Source of the DNA: an uncultured Spirochaetales bacterium
Lineage (GTDB): Bacteria; Spirochaetota; Spirochaetia; Sphaerochaetales; Sphaerochaetaceae
NCBI GenBank assembly: GCA_902781545.1
Contig: CACZJR010000010.1
Coordinates: 1-32,759 of the forward strand
Length of the DNA: 32,759 nucleotides
Reading direction: 5' to 3'
Below, one piece after another: positions 15,506 through 24,088 of the stretch; positions within the stretch are counted from its first letter, which is position 1, and every line of letters begins with the position of its first letter. The notes beneath the pieces were generated by a model that was not told the DNA's origin, ran no database searches, and saw nothing but the letters and a program-made list of their open reading frames with translations. The position numbers were made by a program, and so were the translations under genes.

Positions 15506-17281
15506 TCACTCATACTGTGACGCATAGAGCTTGTAATAGAATCCCTTCTTGTCCATCAGCTGGCGGTGAGTGCCCTGCTCCACCACATCTCCGTGATCCA
15601 GGACCAGGATGTTGTCCGCGTTCTGGATGGTGGACAGCCTGTGGGCTATGACAAAGCATGTCTTTCCGCTCATCAGCTCAAGCATGGCGTCCTGGATCTC
15701 ACGCTCGGTGGATGTGTCGACGTTGCTCGTGGCCTCGTCAAGGATAAGCATCTTTGAGTCATAAAGCATGGCCCGTGCGATTGTCAGAAGCTGTTTCTGA
15801 CCCTTTGAGATATTGCCTCCGTCCTCTGATATGACGGTGTCATAGCCGTTGGGGAGCCGCATGATGAACGGATGGATGTGGGCCTTCTTGGCAACACTCA
15901 CAACATCGTCCAGCGTTGCGTTCTCACTTCCGTATGCTATGTTCTCGTACACCGTGCCGCGGAAAAGCCAAGTGTCCTGCAGGACCATTGCATAGGCGGC
16001 GCGCAGGCTGGGCCTTGTGTACTCAAGCTCGTTCTTCCCGTCCACGCGGATCATACCGCTGTCACAGTCATAGAAGCGCATCAGCAGGTTGATCATAGTG
16101 GTCTTTCCGGCTCCTGTGGGACCGACTATTGCTATGAGTTTTCCGCTGTCAGCCTTGAAGCTCAGGTTGTGCAGGATGGTCTTCTTCTTGTCATAGCCGA
16201 ACGACACATCGTCGAACTCGACATCGCCCTTGACCTCATTGAGCACCGTGGCGCCCTCAAGGTCCTCAACCTCCTCCGGCTCATCCAGCAGGTTGAAGAT
16301 CCTCTCAGAGGCGGAGAGAGCGGAGAATATCTCGTTCATTATGTTGGCTATCTCGTTGATCGGACCTGAGAACTTGCGTGAGTAGAGGATGAAGCTGGAG
16401 ATCTGTCCCAGTGAGACCCGGCCGCCCATGAAGAGGAAGGATCCGAGCGTGGCGATCAGACCCAGGGAGAGGTTGTTGATCATTCCCATGGAAGGACCTA
16501 TGGCCACTCCGCGGCTGTCTGCGTTGTAGTATGCGTCGGCTGCCTGGCCGTTGACCTTTGCGAACTTCTGGCAGACCTTGTCGTTGTATGCGTAGGCCTG
16601 GATTGTCTTCTGGCCTGAGAACATCTCCTCCACAAAGCCGTTCATGTAGCCGTAGCTCTTGGACCTCTTGATGAAGAGAGGTCTTGTCTTCTTCTTGATG
16701 TAAACCGTGTAGGACACAGAGACAGGAATGGTCACAAGCACTATCAGAGCCAGCGCGGGAGAGATCCTGATCATCATGAACAGTGATCCAAGCACCGTTA
16801 TGGAGCTTGTCATGATTGCCACGATGTCCGTCTGGATTGAGGCTGACACAACATCAACGTCGTAGCTGACGCGGCTGATGATGTCTCCCGCCTGGTTCTT
16901 GTCAAAGAAAGAGACGGGAAGCCTTGAGAGCTTCTCAAAGCACTCCTTGCGGAGCTTACGCGCCGTGTACTTGGCCACAAGCGTCATGATGATGCTGATT
17001 CCAAGCGATATCATGGATGAGGAGACATAGAAGAGAAGCATCAGCTTCACATAGTGCAGCACATTGCCGAAGTTGACCTTGCCTGCACCGGCTGCGGCCT
17101 CGTTTATGGCCTTTCCTGCAAGGCTGGGGCCTATGAGGGACAGCACGTTGGCGGTAAGACTCATTATCAGGGCAAGCAGGATCAGGAGCCTGAACTCCTT
17201 CACATATGAGAGGATTCTCCTTAAGGCCTTCCTGCTGTCCTTTGGCTTGTGCTCGTTGACGCTGAATCTTCTTGGCGGCAT
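15506..17281 (-). CDS. ABC exporter subunit with intact catalytic ATPase site (TM288-like)
   Basis: A 591-residue half-transporter: six membrane spans in residues about 20-310, then the ATPase domain. Walker A is GPTGAGKTT, the signature ISKGQKQLL is non-canonical, Walker B is MLILDEATSNVD with the catalytic Glu, and the switch is IAHRLSTI with His. This matches TM288/BmrD-type subunits, whose Walker B and His build the competent site while the odd signature faces the degenerate one. The start is the ATG at 17281, with GGGGGAGG upstream, one base after the partner stop; upstream in-frame codons lie in the partner gene. Substrate unknown; drugs, lipids or peptides are typical. Confidence 0.92.
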   Translation of the reverse strand: MPPRRFSVNEHKPKDSRKALRRILSYVKEFRLLILLALIMSLTANVLSLIGPSLAGKAINEAAAGAGKVNFGNVLHYVKLMLLFYVSSSMISLGISIIMTLVAKYTARKLRKECFEKLSRLPVSFFDKNQAGDIISRVSYDVDVVSASIQTDIVAIMTSSITVLGSLFMMIRISPALALIVLVTIPVSVSYTVYIKKKTRPLFIKRSKSYGYMNGFVEEMFSGQKTIQAYAYNDKVCQKFAKVNGQAADAYYNADSRGVAIGPSMGMINNLSLGLIATLGSFLFMGGRVSLGQISSFILYSRKFSGPINEIANIMNEIFSALSASERIFNLLDEPEEVEDLEGATVLNEVKGDVEFDDVSFGYDKKKTILHNLSFKADSGKLIAIVGPTGAGKTTMINLLMRFYDCDSGMIRVDGKNELEYTRPSLRAAYAMVLQDTWLFRGTVYENIAYGSENATLDDVVSVAKKAHIHPFIMRLPNGYDTVISEDGGNISKGQKQLLTIARAMLYDSKMLILDEATSNVDTSTEREIQDAMLELMSGKTCFVIAHRLSTIQNADNILVLDHGDVVEQGTHRQLMDKKGFYYKLYASQYE

Positions 17282-17282
17282 G

Positions 17283-19046
17283 TCAGACCTCCCCCATCTG
17301 CGTCTCGTAGATGTCACGGTACTGGGGTGTGGATGCAAGAAGCTCCTCGTGGGTGCCTATTCCGATTATCCTGCCCTCGTCCAGCATGATTATCTGGTCA
17401 AGGCTCATGATCGAGCTCACACGCTGGGCGATTATTATCATTGTCGCATCATCATGGTTCTGGCGGATGTTCTTCCTGAGTAATGAATCAGTCCTGTAAT
17501 CAAGGGCACTTGAGGAGTCATCCAGCACCAGGATGTCCGGATGTGCGGCAAGGGCCCTGGAGATCAGAAGCCTCTGCTTCTGGCCTCCGGAGAAGTTCGC
17601 ACCATGGATCGCAGCCTCATGCTCGTACTGGTCATCGTAGTCCTCTATGAACTCCCCCGCCATGGCATTCCAAGCAGCATTTTTCATATCATCATGGCTT
17701 ACATCGCGTCCAAAGCTAAGATTCTCAGCTATTGTGTCTGCAAAGATGGCATCGTTCTGGAAGACAACCCCGAAGTGCCTTCTGAGCTTGTCAAGCTCGT
17801 AGGTGCGCACGTCACGGCCGTCTATGAAGACATGACCCTCCTGCGGATCATAGAAGCGCATCAGTAGATTCAGGATTGTTGTCTTGCCGCTTCCGGTTGC
17901 TCCGATTATTCCGAGGCTGCCTCCGCGCGGGATACGGAAGCTGATGTCGTTCAAGGTCTTCTCCCTGCTTCCGCCTGCGAATGCGGAGACTGAGCTTCCG
18001 TCACCTGCAGCATCTGTCCCGCCGTTGTAGGTGAATGAGACATTGTCGAAGATGATGTAGTCGTCAGACGGAGCCTCTGCACCCTCAGATACAGTCTCAA
18101 GCCCGTCCGGGCGGTTCATCACAGAGGAGATCCTGTTTGCGGATGCGTTTGCCTTGCTCATGTTCAGGAAGAACCTGTTGAGGATCAGGACCCCCATTAG
18201 GATCATCTGGAAGTAAGAGAGGAAGGCAAGGATCACACCGGGCTGGGTCACGCCCTTGTTCACCCTGTATGCTCCGAAAAGCACAACCAGCGTCAGGCCA
18301 ATGTTCATGGCGAGGCTGATAACAGGTCCGGGAAGAGACATCACCACGCTTGCCTTGATCTCGGAGCGGCTCATGGACTCATTGGCATCTGAGAAACGGC
18401 GCTTCTCGTATTTTTCCTTGGACAGTGCCTTGACCACGCGGATTCCCGTGATGTTCTCACGCATTATCCTTACCACGTTGTCCAGCTTTGTCTGCACTAT
18501 GTCGTAAAGGGGGATTCCCTTTCTGGAGATTATCACAACCGCGACAAGCAGGATCGGAGCAAGGATTATCAGCACCAGCGCAAGGCCGGTGTCCATCGTG
18601 AGTGTGATGAAGATTCCTCCGAACAGCAGAAACGGCGCGCGTATGGCGATGGTCTGTGTTATCTGCATGAATGACTGGACGTTGTACGAGTCACTGGTCA
18701 TCCTGGAGATAAGTGACGGAAGCCCGACCTCATCCATCTGGTCTCCGGAGAGATTGATTGACTTGGTGAACAGGTCCTGCCTCACCTTGTATATGCATTT
18801 ACGCGCGATGCGCACTGAGCCCCTGTTGGCCCCGACACTGATGAAGCGCGTTATTATGGCCACACTGAGCATTATCCCGCCCCAGAGCAGGATCATCCTC
18901 ACGTCCTTTGTGGGGGCGACCGTGTCTATCATATATTCAAGGATGTATGGGAGAAACAGCTCAAGGACCGTTGCAAGAGACTTCATGAAAAGGACAAGGA
19001 CTATTGCCCAGATATGCTTTCTCATGTACGACCATATGAACTTCAT
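17283..19046 (-). CDS. ABC exporter subunit with degenerate ATPase site (TM287-like)
   Basis: A 587-residue partner half-transporter with N-terminal membrane domain and C-terminal ATPase. Walker A is GATGSGKTT and the signature FSGGQKQRLLISRAL is canonical, but Walker B ends LVLDDSSSALD (Asp in place of catalytic Glu) and the switch reads IAQRVSSI (Gln in place of His). This is the degenerate pattern of TM287/BmrC/LmrC subunits, so the pair forms an asymmetric heterodimer. An insertion at residues about 348-365 (GGTDAAGDGSSVSAFAGG) extends the start of the ATPase domain. The ATG at 19046 has no Shine-Dalgarno; an extended -10 (TGAGATAAT) ends seven bases before it. Confidence 0.92.
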   Translation of the reverse strand: MKFIWSYMRKHIWAIVLVLFMKSLATVLELFLPYILEYMIDTVAPTKDVRMILLWGGIMLSVAIITRFISVGANRGSVRIARKCIYKVRQDLFTKSINLSGDQMDEVGLPSLISRMTSDSYNVQSFMQITQTIAIRAPFLLFGGIFITLTMDTGLALVLIILAPILLVAVVIISRKGIPLYDIVQTKLDNVVRIMRENITGIRVVKALSKEKYEKRRFSDANESMSRSEIKASVVMSLPGPVISLAMNIGLTLVVLFGAYRVNKGVTQPGVILAFLSYFQMILMGVLILNRFFLNMSKANASANRISSVMNRPDGLETVSEGAEAPSDDYIIFDNVSFTYNGGTDAAGDGSSVSAFAGGSREKTLNDISFRIPRGGSLGIIGATGSGKTTILNLLMRFYDPQEGHVFIDGRDVRTYELDKLRRHFGVVFQNDAIFADTIAENLSFGRDVSHDDMKNAAWNAMAGEFIEDYDDQYEHEAAIHGANFSGGQKQRLLISRALAAHPDILVLDDSSSALDYRTDSLLRKNIRQNHDDATMIIIAQRVSSIMSLDQIIMLDEGRIIGIGTHEELLASTPQYRDIYETQMGEV

Positions 19047-19053
19047 GGGCCAA

Positions 19054-19062
19054 ATTATCTCA
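19054..19062 (-). promoter_or_regulatory. Extended -10 of the ABC exporter operon, predicted leaderless
   Basis: TGAGATAAT on the minus strand, ending seven bases before the exporter ATG at 19046. No clear -35 is present. A leaderless or near-leaderless transcript is implied. Confidence 0.4.
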
Positions 19063-19081
19063 CAAATGATATTTTATTCCT

Positions 19082-19113
19082 ATACGATATTTCTCGTATT
19101 TTCTGCGTACGCA
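19082..19113. promoter_or_regulatory. Two palindromes between the exporter and pyrimidine operons
   Basis: ATACGA-N6-TCGTAT (19082-19099) and the perfect TGCGTACGCA (19104-19113) lie upstream of the pyr -35 and about 40-70 bases from the exporter start. Either could be an operator for one of the divergent operons. No local regulator gene is seen. Confidence 0.35.
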
Positions 19114-19119
19114 ATGCAC

Positions 19120-19148
19120 TTGAAAACATCGGGTCGTTCTGATAGATT
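19120..19148 (+). promoter_or_regulatory. Pyrimidine operon promoter
   Basis: TTGAAA (19120-19125), a 17-base spacer and TAGATT (19143-19148). Transcription would start near 19155, giving a leader of about 113 bases that contains a nine-base direct repeat ATGAAATGA (19153-19161 and 19200-19208) and an intrinsic terminator. Confidence 0.55.
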
Positions 19149-19207
19149 TTCTATGAAATGAGATACAAGGCAGAGAGAGACACATTCCAGATAAACTTTA
19201 TGAAATG

Positions 19208-19236
19208 AAGTACCGGTTCATACCGGTATTTTTTTT
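19208..19236 (+). terminator. Intrinsic terminator in the pyr leader, probable attenuator
   Basis: TACCGG (19211-19216) pairs with CCGGTA (19223-19228) around TTCATA, extended outward by G-U and two A-U pairs, then an uninterrupted run of eight T. It stands after the pyr promoter and before pyrB, where no upstream gene needs terminating. An ATG at 19205 opens a frame (MKYRFIPVFFLPC...) that runs through the hairpin and T-run in the pyrB frame, so translation-coupled attenuation as in E. coli pyrBI is plausible. The true pyrB start is downstream. Confidence 0.7.
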
Positions 19237-19267
19237 GCCTTGCACCTTCATGAAGGAGTTTTTGCTT

Positions 19268-20842
19268 ATGAACAGCTTCAAGGGAAGATCCCTGTGCGTG
19301 ATTGATGATTTCTCAAAGAAGGAGAGACTTTACCTCTTCTCAAAGGTCAGGAGCCTCAAGGAGGCCACCGCAGCAGATGACAGGAAGAAGATTGACAGCT
19401 TCAGGATCAACGATCCCGATTTCGGAATCTATGAGGTGTTCCTGGAGGACAGCACCAGGACAAAGGAGAGCTTCCGCAATGCGGCGAACTTCCACCACGC
19501 AAAGCTCACAGAGATGAGCGCGGACAACTCCTCATTCAACAAGGGTGAGAGCTACGCTGACACCTTCAACACACTGTGCGGCTACAACAACAGGATATTC
19601 ATCATCAGAAGCAAGGTCGAGGGAGTCTGCAGGCACCTCAGCGAGGAATGCTCCAGCTACGCCAAACGCAACGGCCTTCCGTTCACACCGGCATTCATCA
19701 ACGCAGGTGACGGCAAGCATGAGCACCCCACGCAGGAGCTTCTGGACGAGTACTCCTTCCTTGAGGACAACAACTGGGACACACAGAGCATCCACATCGC
19801 ACTTGTCGGAGACCTCTACCACGGCAGGACGGTCCACAGCAAGGCAGACGGACTTAAGCTCTGGAACAAGGTCCGCGTCGACCTGATTGCCCCGGAGGAG
19901 CTCGCAATGCCCGAGAGCTACGTGACAAAGATGAAGGACAACGGCTTTGAGGTCCGCACCTTCAGCTCGATCGAGGAGTATCTGGACCAGAATGACATAG
20001 CCACAAAGTGGTACTTCACAAGACCACAGCTTGAGCGCATGGGTGAGAAGATCCTCGCGAAGGCCGACAGCCTCAGGGCATCGATCACATTCCAGCAGTC
20101 ATTCATGGACAAGCTCCCCGAGGGCACCAAGTTCTATCACCCGCTTCCAAGGCACAAGGTCCACCCCACAATCCCGACATTCCTGGACGATACCCCTCTC
20201 AACGGATGGGAGAAGCAGTCAATCAACGGAATGTACTGCAGGATCGTGCTCCTTGCGCTTGTGGCAGGCAAGATCGGCGATGACTATGTCCCAGAGGACG
20301 CAAAGGAGGAGAAGCCAGATGACAAGTGGATCATCGAGGCAACTCCGAACAGCGCCCCCAAGAAAGAGGAGATATCCGAGGGAGTCAGACCCATCAGAAA
20401 CGGAATTGTGATAGACCACATCTGCAAGGGCGACTCACCCGAGGAGATCAGGCGCCACATGATCCTCATCAGGAAGGTCATGGGACTCGATGCCCTGAAG
20501 GGCGGCGAATGGGTCAGCCAGAGCGCAAGCGGTCAGTTCAAGGGAATAATCTTCAGGCCGGGTGAATTCGACTTCGACCACAAGCAGGTAAAGCGTCTTG
20601 CTGCCGTAGCTCCGGGATGCACGCTCAACATCATCCAGGACGGCAAGGTCGCAAAGAAGTACCGCACTTCCCTTCCCCCGAGAATCTACAACTTCGATGA
20701 CATGATGTGCCGCAACGAGGCATGCATCTCCAACGACAGCCAGAACGAGCATGTCCAGGCCATGTTCACCAGAACCCATGACGGAAGATACACCTGCGCA
20801 TACTGCGGCAGGGTCCATACATTCAAGGAGATATTCAAATGA
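19268..20842 (+). CDS. pyrBI: Aspartate carbamoyltransferase, fused catalytic and regulatory chains (PyrBI)
   Basis: Makes carbamoyl aspartate from carbamoyl phosphate and aspartate, the first committed pyrimidine step. The 524-residue protein is a PyrB-PyrI fusion. The catalytic part (about 1-340) has the carbamoyl phosphate loop FLEDSTRTKESF (58-69), HPTQELLD (153-160) and HPLPRHKVHPTIP (291-303). The regulatory part (about 370-524) has NGIVIDHICKG and the zinc ligands C481, C486, C510 and C513, spaced as in E. coli PyrI. Allosteric nucleotide control is therefore likely built in. The start is ATG 19268 after GAAGGAG; the longer frame from 19205 has no ribosome site and would run through the attenuator. 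The stop overlaps pyrE. Confidence 0.95.
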   Translation: MNSFKGRSLCVIDDFSKKERLYLFSKVRSLKEATAADDRKKIDSFRINDPDFGIYEVFLEDSTRTKESFRNAANFHHAKLTEMSADNSSFNKGESYADTFNTLCGYNNRIFIIRSKVEGVCRHLSEECSSYAKRNGLPFTPAFINAGDGKHEHPTQELLDEYSFLEDNNWDTQSIHIALVGDLYHGRTVHSKADGLKLWNKVRVDLIAPEELAMPESYVTKMKDNGFEVRTFSSIEEYLDQNDIATKWYFTRPQLERMGEKILAKADSLRASITFQQSFMDKLPEGTKFYHPLPRHKVHPTIPTFLDDTPLNGWEKQSINGMYCRIVLLALVAGKIGDDYVPEDAKEEKPDDKWIIEATPNSAPKKEEISEGVRPIRNGIVIDHICKGDSPEEIRRHMILIRKVMGLDALKGGEWVSQSASGQFKGIIFRPGEFDFDHKQVKRLAAVAPGCTLNIIQDGKVAKKYRTSLPPRIYNFDDMMCRNEACISNDSQNEHVQAMFTRTHDGRYTCAYCGRVHTFKEIFK

Positions 20843-21522
20843 GAAAGACAAGGTACGCAGAGGATATCGCACGCAAGGCACTTGAGATGGGAGCCATCAG
20901 GCTCTCGCCGGAGAAGCCGTTCTGCTGGGCAAGCGGCTATTACATGCCGATCTACAATGACAACAGGACCCTGCTGGGGGACTACGAGACAAGGAAGATG
21001 ATCGCCCTTTCCTTCAAGGAGATCCTTGATGACCTGGGCTTTGATCCGGACAACATCGCCGGCACAAGCACCGCCGGAATCCCTCATGCCACAACCCTGG
21101 CGGACCTCCTCAAGAAGCCGGTCTCCTACATCCGCTCCTCCTCAAAGGACCATGGTCTTCAGAACCAGATCGAGGGTCTGGGAAGAGCTAAAGGCTATGA
21201 AAAACATAAGGTTGTCCTGATAGAAGACCTCATTAGCACAGGAATGTCCTCCATAAAGGCAGTCAAGGCAATCCAGGAGGCAGACGGCTTTGTACCCTAC
21301 TGCCTTGCAATCTTCTCATACGGGACTGACCAGGGGAAGGAGGCCTTCGCATCCCTCGATCCTGCATGCGAGCCCATAACCATTCTCGATTACAACTACG
21401 TCATCCCCATTGCCAGGGAGACCGGTTACATAAAGCCTGACCAGGAGGCGATGCTCCTTGAGTGGTCAGCATCCCCGTTCACCTGGGGAGAGAAGCACGG
21501 CTGGAAGAAGGAGGAGCGCTGA
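20839..21522 (+). CDS. pyrE: Orotate phosphoribosyltransferase PyrE
   Basis: Transfers phosphoribose from PRPP to orotate, giving OMP. The 227-residue type I phosphoribosyltransferase has the PRPP loop VVLIEDLISTGMSS near residues 130-143, the FCWASGYYMPIYNDNR opening that binds orotate, and the flexible loop SYIRSSSKDHGLQNQIEG. The ATG overlaps the pyrBI stop (ATGA) and the TGA stop overlaps the pyrF ATG (TGATG). It works with the next gene to give UMP. Confidence 0.96.
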   Translation: MRKTRYAEDIARKALEMGAIRLSPEKPFCWASGYYMPIYNDNRTLLGDYETRKMIALSFKEILDDLGFDPDNIAGTSTAGIPHATTLADLLKKPVSYIRSSSKDHGLQNQIEGLGRAKGYEKHKVVLIEDLISTGMSSIKAVKAIQEADGFVPYCLAIFSYGTDQGKEAFASLDPACEPITILDYNYVIPIARETGYIKPDQEAMLLEWSASPFTWGEKHGWKKEER

Positions 21523-22385
21523 TGAACTACATTGAGCTTTTGAGAGACACCGCCAGAAAGGCGGGAAACTGCGCCTGTCTGGGAATTGACCCGAACTTCG
21601 GAGCCCTGCCTGAGGGCCTTGATGTGAGACAGTTCTTCCTGGAGCTCTTCGAGGCCATGGACAAGGCAGGCATCAAGGTCGCCGCCATAAAGCCGAACAT
21701 CGGTTATTTCTCCAAGCTCGACAGACCGCTTGAGGGAGACTTCTCAGGCTCAAAGGCACTTGCCGACATAGTGAAGGCGCTGCCTGCAAGACCTTTCATC
21801 CTTGATGCCAAGCGCGGTGATATCGCAACATCATCCGCGAACTATGCGTTCGAGGCTTTCAGGTGCTGGGGTGCAGACTGCGTCACAGTCTCCCCTTACA
21901 TGGGAAATGACAGCATCAGCCCGTTTGCAAGTGCAATCGGAGACGGAGCCGCCGACAAGGGCTTCTACATCCTCAACCGCACAAGCAACCCCGGCGGCAA
22001 GGACCTTCAGAACCAGGTGATGCAGGACGGAAGACCGGTTTACATGCATGTGGCTGACCTGATTGCAAAATGGAACAAGGAGTACAGCAGCGGCATCGGG
22101 GCTGTTGTGGGAGCCACCAACCTTACGGAGTTCGAGCAGCTCTCGGATTTCTATGCGGACAAGAGCGTGCCTCTTCTGATTCCGGGAGTGGGAAGCCAGG
22201 GCGGAAGCGCACCGGATGTCATTGGCATAATGAAGAAGACAGGCTACCCCCTTGAGCTCTGCAGGATAAACTCATCATCCGCACTCACCCATCCATGGGC
22301 CAAGAGAAAGGAGGCAGCTCCTGCCGACTGGAAGGATGTCTGCATTGACGCGATCAGGAAATTCACCGAGGAGTGCTCACTGTGA
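21522..22385 (+). CDS. pyrF: Orotidine 5-phosphate decarboxylase PyrF (longer, type 2 form)
   Basis: Decarboxylates OMP to UMP. The 287-residue length and the motif FILDAKRGDIATSSANYAFEAF, with the catalytic Asp-Lys-Asp array, place it in the longer PyrF subfamily 2 rather than the 230-residue E. coli type. LGIDPNFG at the start and the phosphate-binding LIPGVGSQGG near residues 220-230 agree. The start is ATG 21522, after GGAGGAG and overlapping the pyrE stop; an earlier in-frame ATG lies inside pyrE. The stop overlaps the pyrDK GTG start as GTGA. Confidence 0.95.
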   Translation: MNYIELLRDTARKAGNCACLGIDPNFGALPEGLDVRQFFLELFEAMDKAGIKVAAIKPNIGYFSKLDRPLEGDFSGSKALADIVKALPARPFILDAKRGDIATSSANYAFEAFRCWGADCVTVSPYMGNDSISPFASAIGDGAADKGFYILNRTSNPGGKDLQNQVMQDGRPVYMHVADLIAKWNKEYSSGIGAVVGATNLTEFEQLSDFYADKSVPLLIPGVGSQGGSAPDVIGIMKKTGYPLELCRINSSSALTHPWAKRKEAAPADWKDVCIDAIRKFTEECSL

Positions 22386-24088
22386 CAGAGACCTTTGTCC
22401 GCAGGCCTTTTCCGATGGGCCATCTGGAGCATAAGCTTCATCTGGCTACCGTAAGCGGAGTAGCCACAACCAAGCCGGATCTCATCAGATGGTTCGAGAG
22501 AAATGTCCCGGATGTCGAGATCATCACGACCAAGAGCTTCCAGGTCCGTCCGAATCCGGGAAACCGTGAGCCTGTTATCTGCGAGACCCAGGAAGGAAAC
22601 TTCGGGAACTCCGTAGGACTGAGGAACCCGGGCATGGAGGTCGCCCTCCCGCAGCTTGAGAAACTGAGGCGGGAAGGCCTTTCCAGATGGCTCAACGTCT
22701 CGGTCTCCGCCGACAACCCGGATGACTTCACAACACTAGTCAGATCCTTCGACCAGGTGGCCGATTCGATTGAGCTAAACTTCTCCTGCCCCCATGCAAA
22801 GGCAGGCTTCGGAGCCTCCATCGGCGTGGACAAGAACATAGCCTCTGATTATGTCAGGAGGATCTGTCAGGATTATCCTGAGAGAAAGAGCCTTCTTTTC
22901 ATCAAGCTCACCCCGAACGTGGACAACATCGGTGAGATCGCAAAGGCTGTCATTGACGCCGGAGCTGACGGAATAACAGCAATCAACACAGTAGGTCCCG
23001 CCCTTCATGTGGATCCGGCCTGCGGAAAGCCCATACTGCAGAATGCACTCGGCGGAAAGGGCGGAAAGTCAGGCTCCTGGGTCTATGACCGTGCCATAGA
23101 GGCAATCAGGGAGATCAGGGAAGCCGTTGGAGAGAACATCCCCATCATCGGAATGGGAGGTGTCTCAACCAAGGACCAGTGCGCTGAGATGATCAGTTCC
23201 GGTGCGGATGCGGTAGGAATAGGATCTGCCCTGGCGCACATAAGGCAGCAGGACTGGCCGCAGTTCTTCCATTCAATGACAAATGACTCTGACGTCCCTC
23301 ACAGAAGCGGCAGGGTCATGGAATACGTAAAGCATACCGTCACAGGAAAGAGACTTCATTGTGAGGACACCTTACTTCTGACTCTTGAGGACAAGAGCCA
23401 CACCATGGCCTCCTTCAAGGCAGGAGAGTTCGTGTTCCTCTGGATTCCGGGAATCGGAGAGAAACCCTTCAGCGTGGCTATGACTGAACCTCTGACCTTC
23501 ATCATCAAGAAGCGCGGCCCGTTCACAGAGGCTGTGTTCAACAGCATCCAGGTGGGTGACACCATCATGCTCAGAGGCCCTTACGGAGCCGAGGTAGATG
23601 TCCCGAAATCAAAGAAGGCAGTCATAATCGCCGGCGGCACAGGAGAGGCCGTAGCCTATCCTCTTGCCCGGAAACTCAAGTATAGAAAGACTCCGATGAG
23701 CTTCCTTGTAGGCACAAGCGTTGACGGAAACAATGGCATATTATCCAAAGAACTCTCAGAATTCGGAAGGTATGTCTGCATTTCAGATAACGGAAAGCCC
23801 GGGAGAATCCTTGAGAACCTTGATGATGAGATAAGATACATCACATCTGATGGGACACCGATCAGTGATGTTGCCTTCTACCTGATCGGACCCGAGATCT
23901 TCATGAAGATCGCAGCAGGCAAGATCAAGGCCCATGGGGTTGATCCTGATATGATTTTGCTCTCAATGGAGAGAAACTCAATGTGCGGCATAGGCCTTTG
24001 CGGGGAATGCTCCTGCGGAGGACACCTTGCCTGCCAGTGGGGGACCTTCATGAGACTGTCATTCCTTGAAGAGGAGAAAGTGCTGTGA
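22382..24088 (+). CDS. pyrDK: Dihydroorotate dehydrogenase fused to its electron-transfer subunit (PyrD-PyrK)
   Basis: A 568-residue fusion. Residues about 1-305 are a class 1 dihydroorotate dehydrogenase barrel: TTKSFQVRPNPGN, the catalytic-cysteine motif ELNFSCPHAKAG, and GMGGVSTKDQCAEMISSGADAVGIGSA binding FMN phosphate. Residues about 310-568 are a PyrK-type ferredoxin reductase: KPFSV for FAD, IIAGGTGEAVAYPLA for NAD, and a 2Fe-2S cluster site MCGIGLCGECSCGGHLAC. It should pass electrons from dihydroorotate through FMN, Fe-S and FAD to NAD. PyrD and PyrK are normally separate chains. The start is GTG 22382, eight bases after GAGGAG and overlapping the pyrF stop. Confidence 0.92.
   Translation: MTETFVRRPFPMGHLEHKLHLATVSGVATTKPDLIRWFERNVPDVEIITTKSFQVRPNPGNREPVICETQEGNFGNSVGLRNPGMEVALPQLEKLRREGLSRWLNVSVSADNPDDFTTLVRSFDQVADSIELNFSCPHAKAGFGASIGVDKNIASDYVRRICQDYPERKSLLFIKLTPNVDNIGEIAKAVIDAGADGITAINTVGPALHVDPACGKPILQNALGGKGGKSGSWVYDRAIEAIREIREAVGENIPIIGMGGVSTKDQCAEMISSGADAVGIGSALAHIRQQDWPQFFHSMTNDSDVPHRSGRVMEYVKHTVTGKRLHCEDTLLLTLEDKSHTMASFKAGEFVFLWIPGIGEKPFSVAMTEPLTFIIKKRGPFTEAVFNSIQVGDTIMLRGPYGAEVDVPKSKKAVIIAGGTGEAVAYPLARKLKYRKTPMSFLVGTSVDGNNGILSKELSEFGRYVCISDNGKPGRILENLDDEIRYITSDGTPISDVAFYLIGPEIFMKIAAGKIKAHGVDPDMILLSMERNSMCGIGLCGECSCGGHLACQWGTFMRLSFLEEEKVL

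Noticed and set aside
19205-19267. Longer pyrB start at ATG 19205 giving 21 extra residues
   Set aside because: The extension runs through the terminator hairpin and T-run, has no ribosome site and is not homologous to PyrB; ATG 19268 has GAAGGAG.
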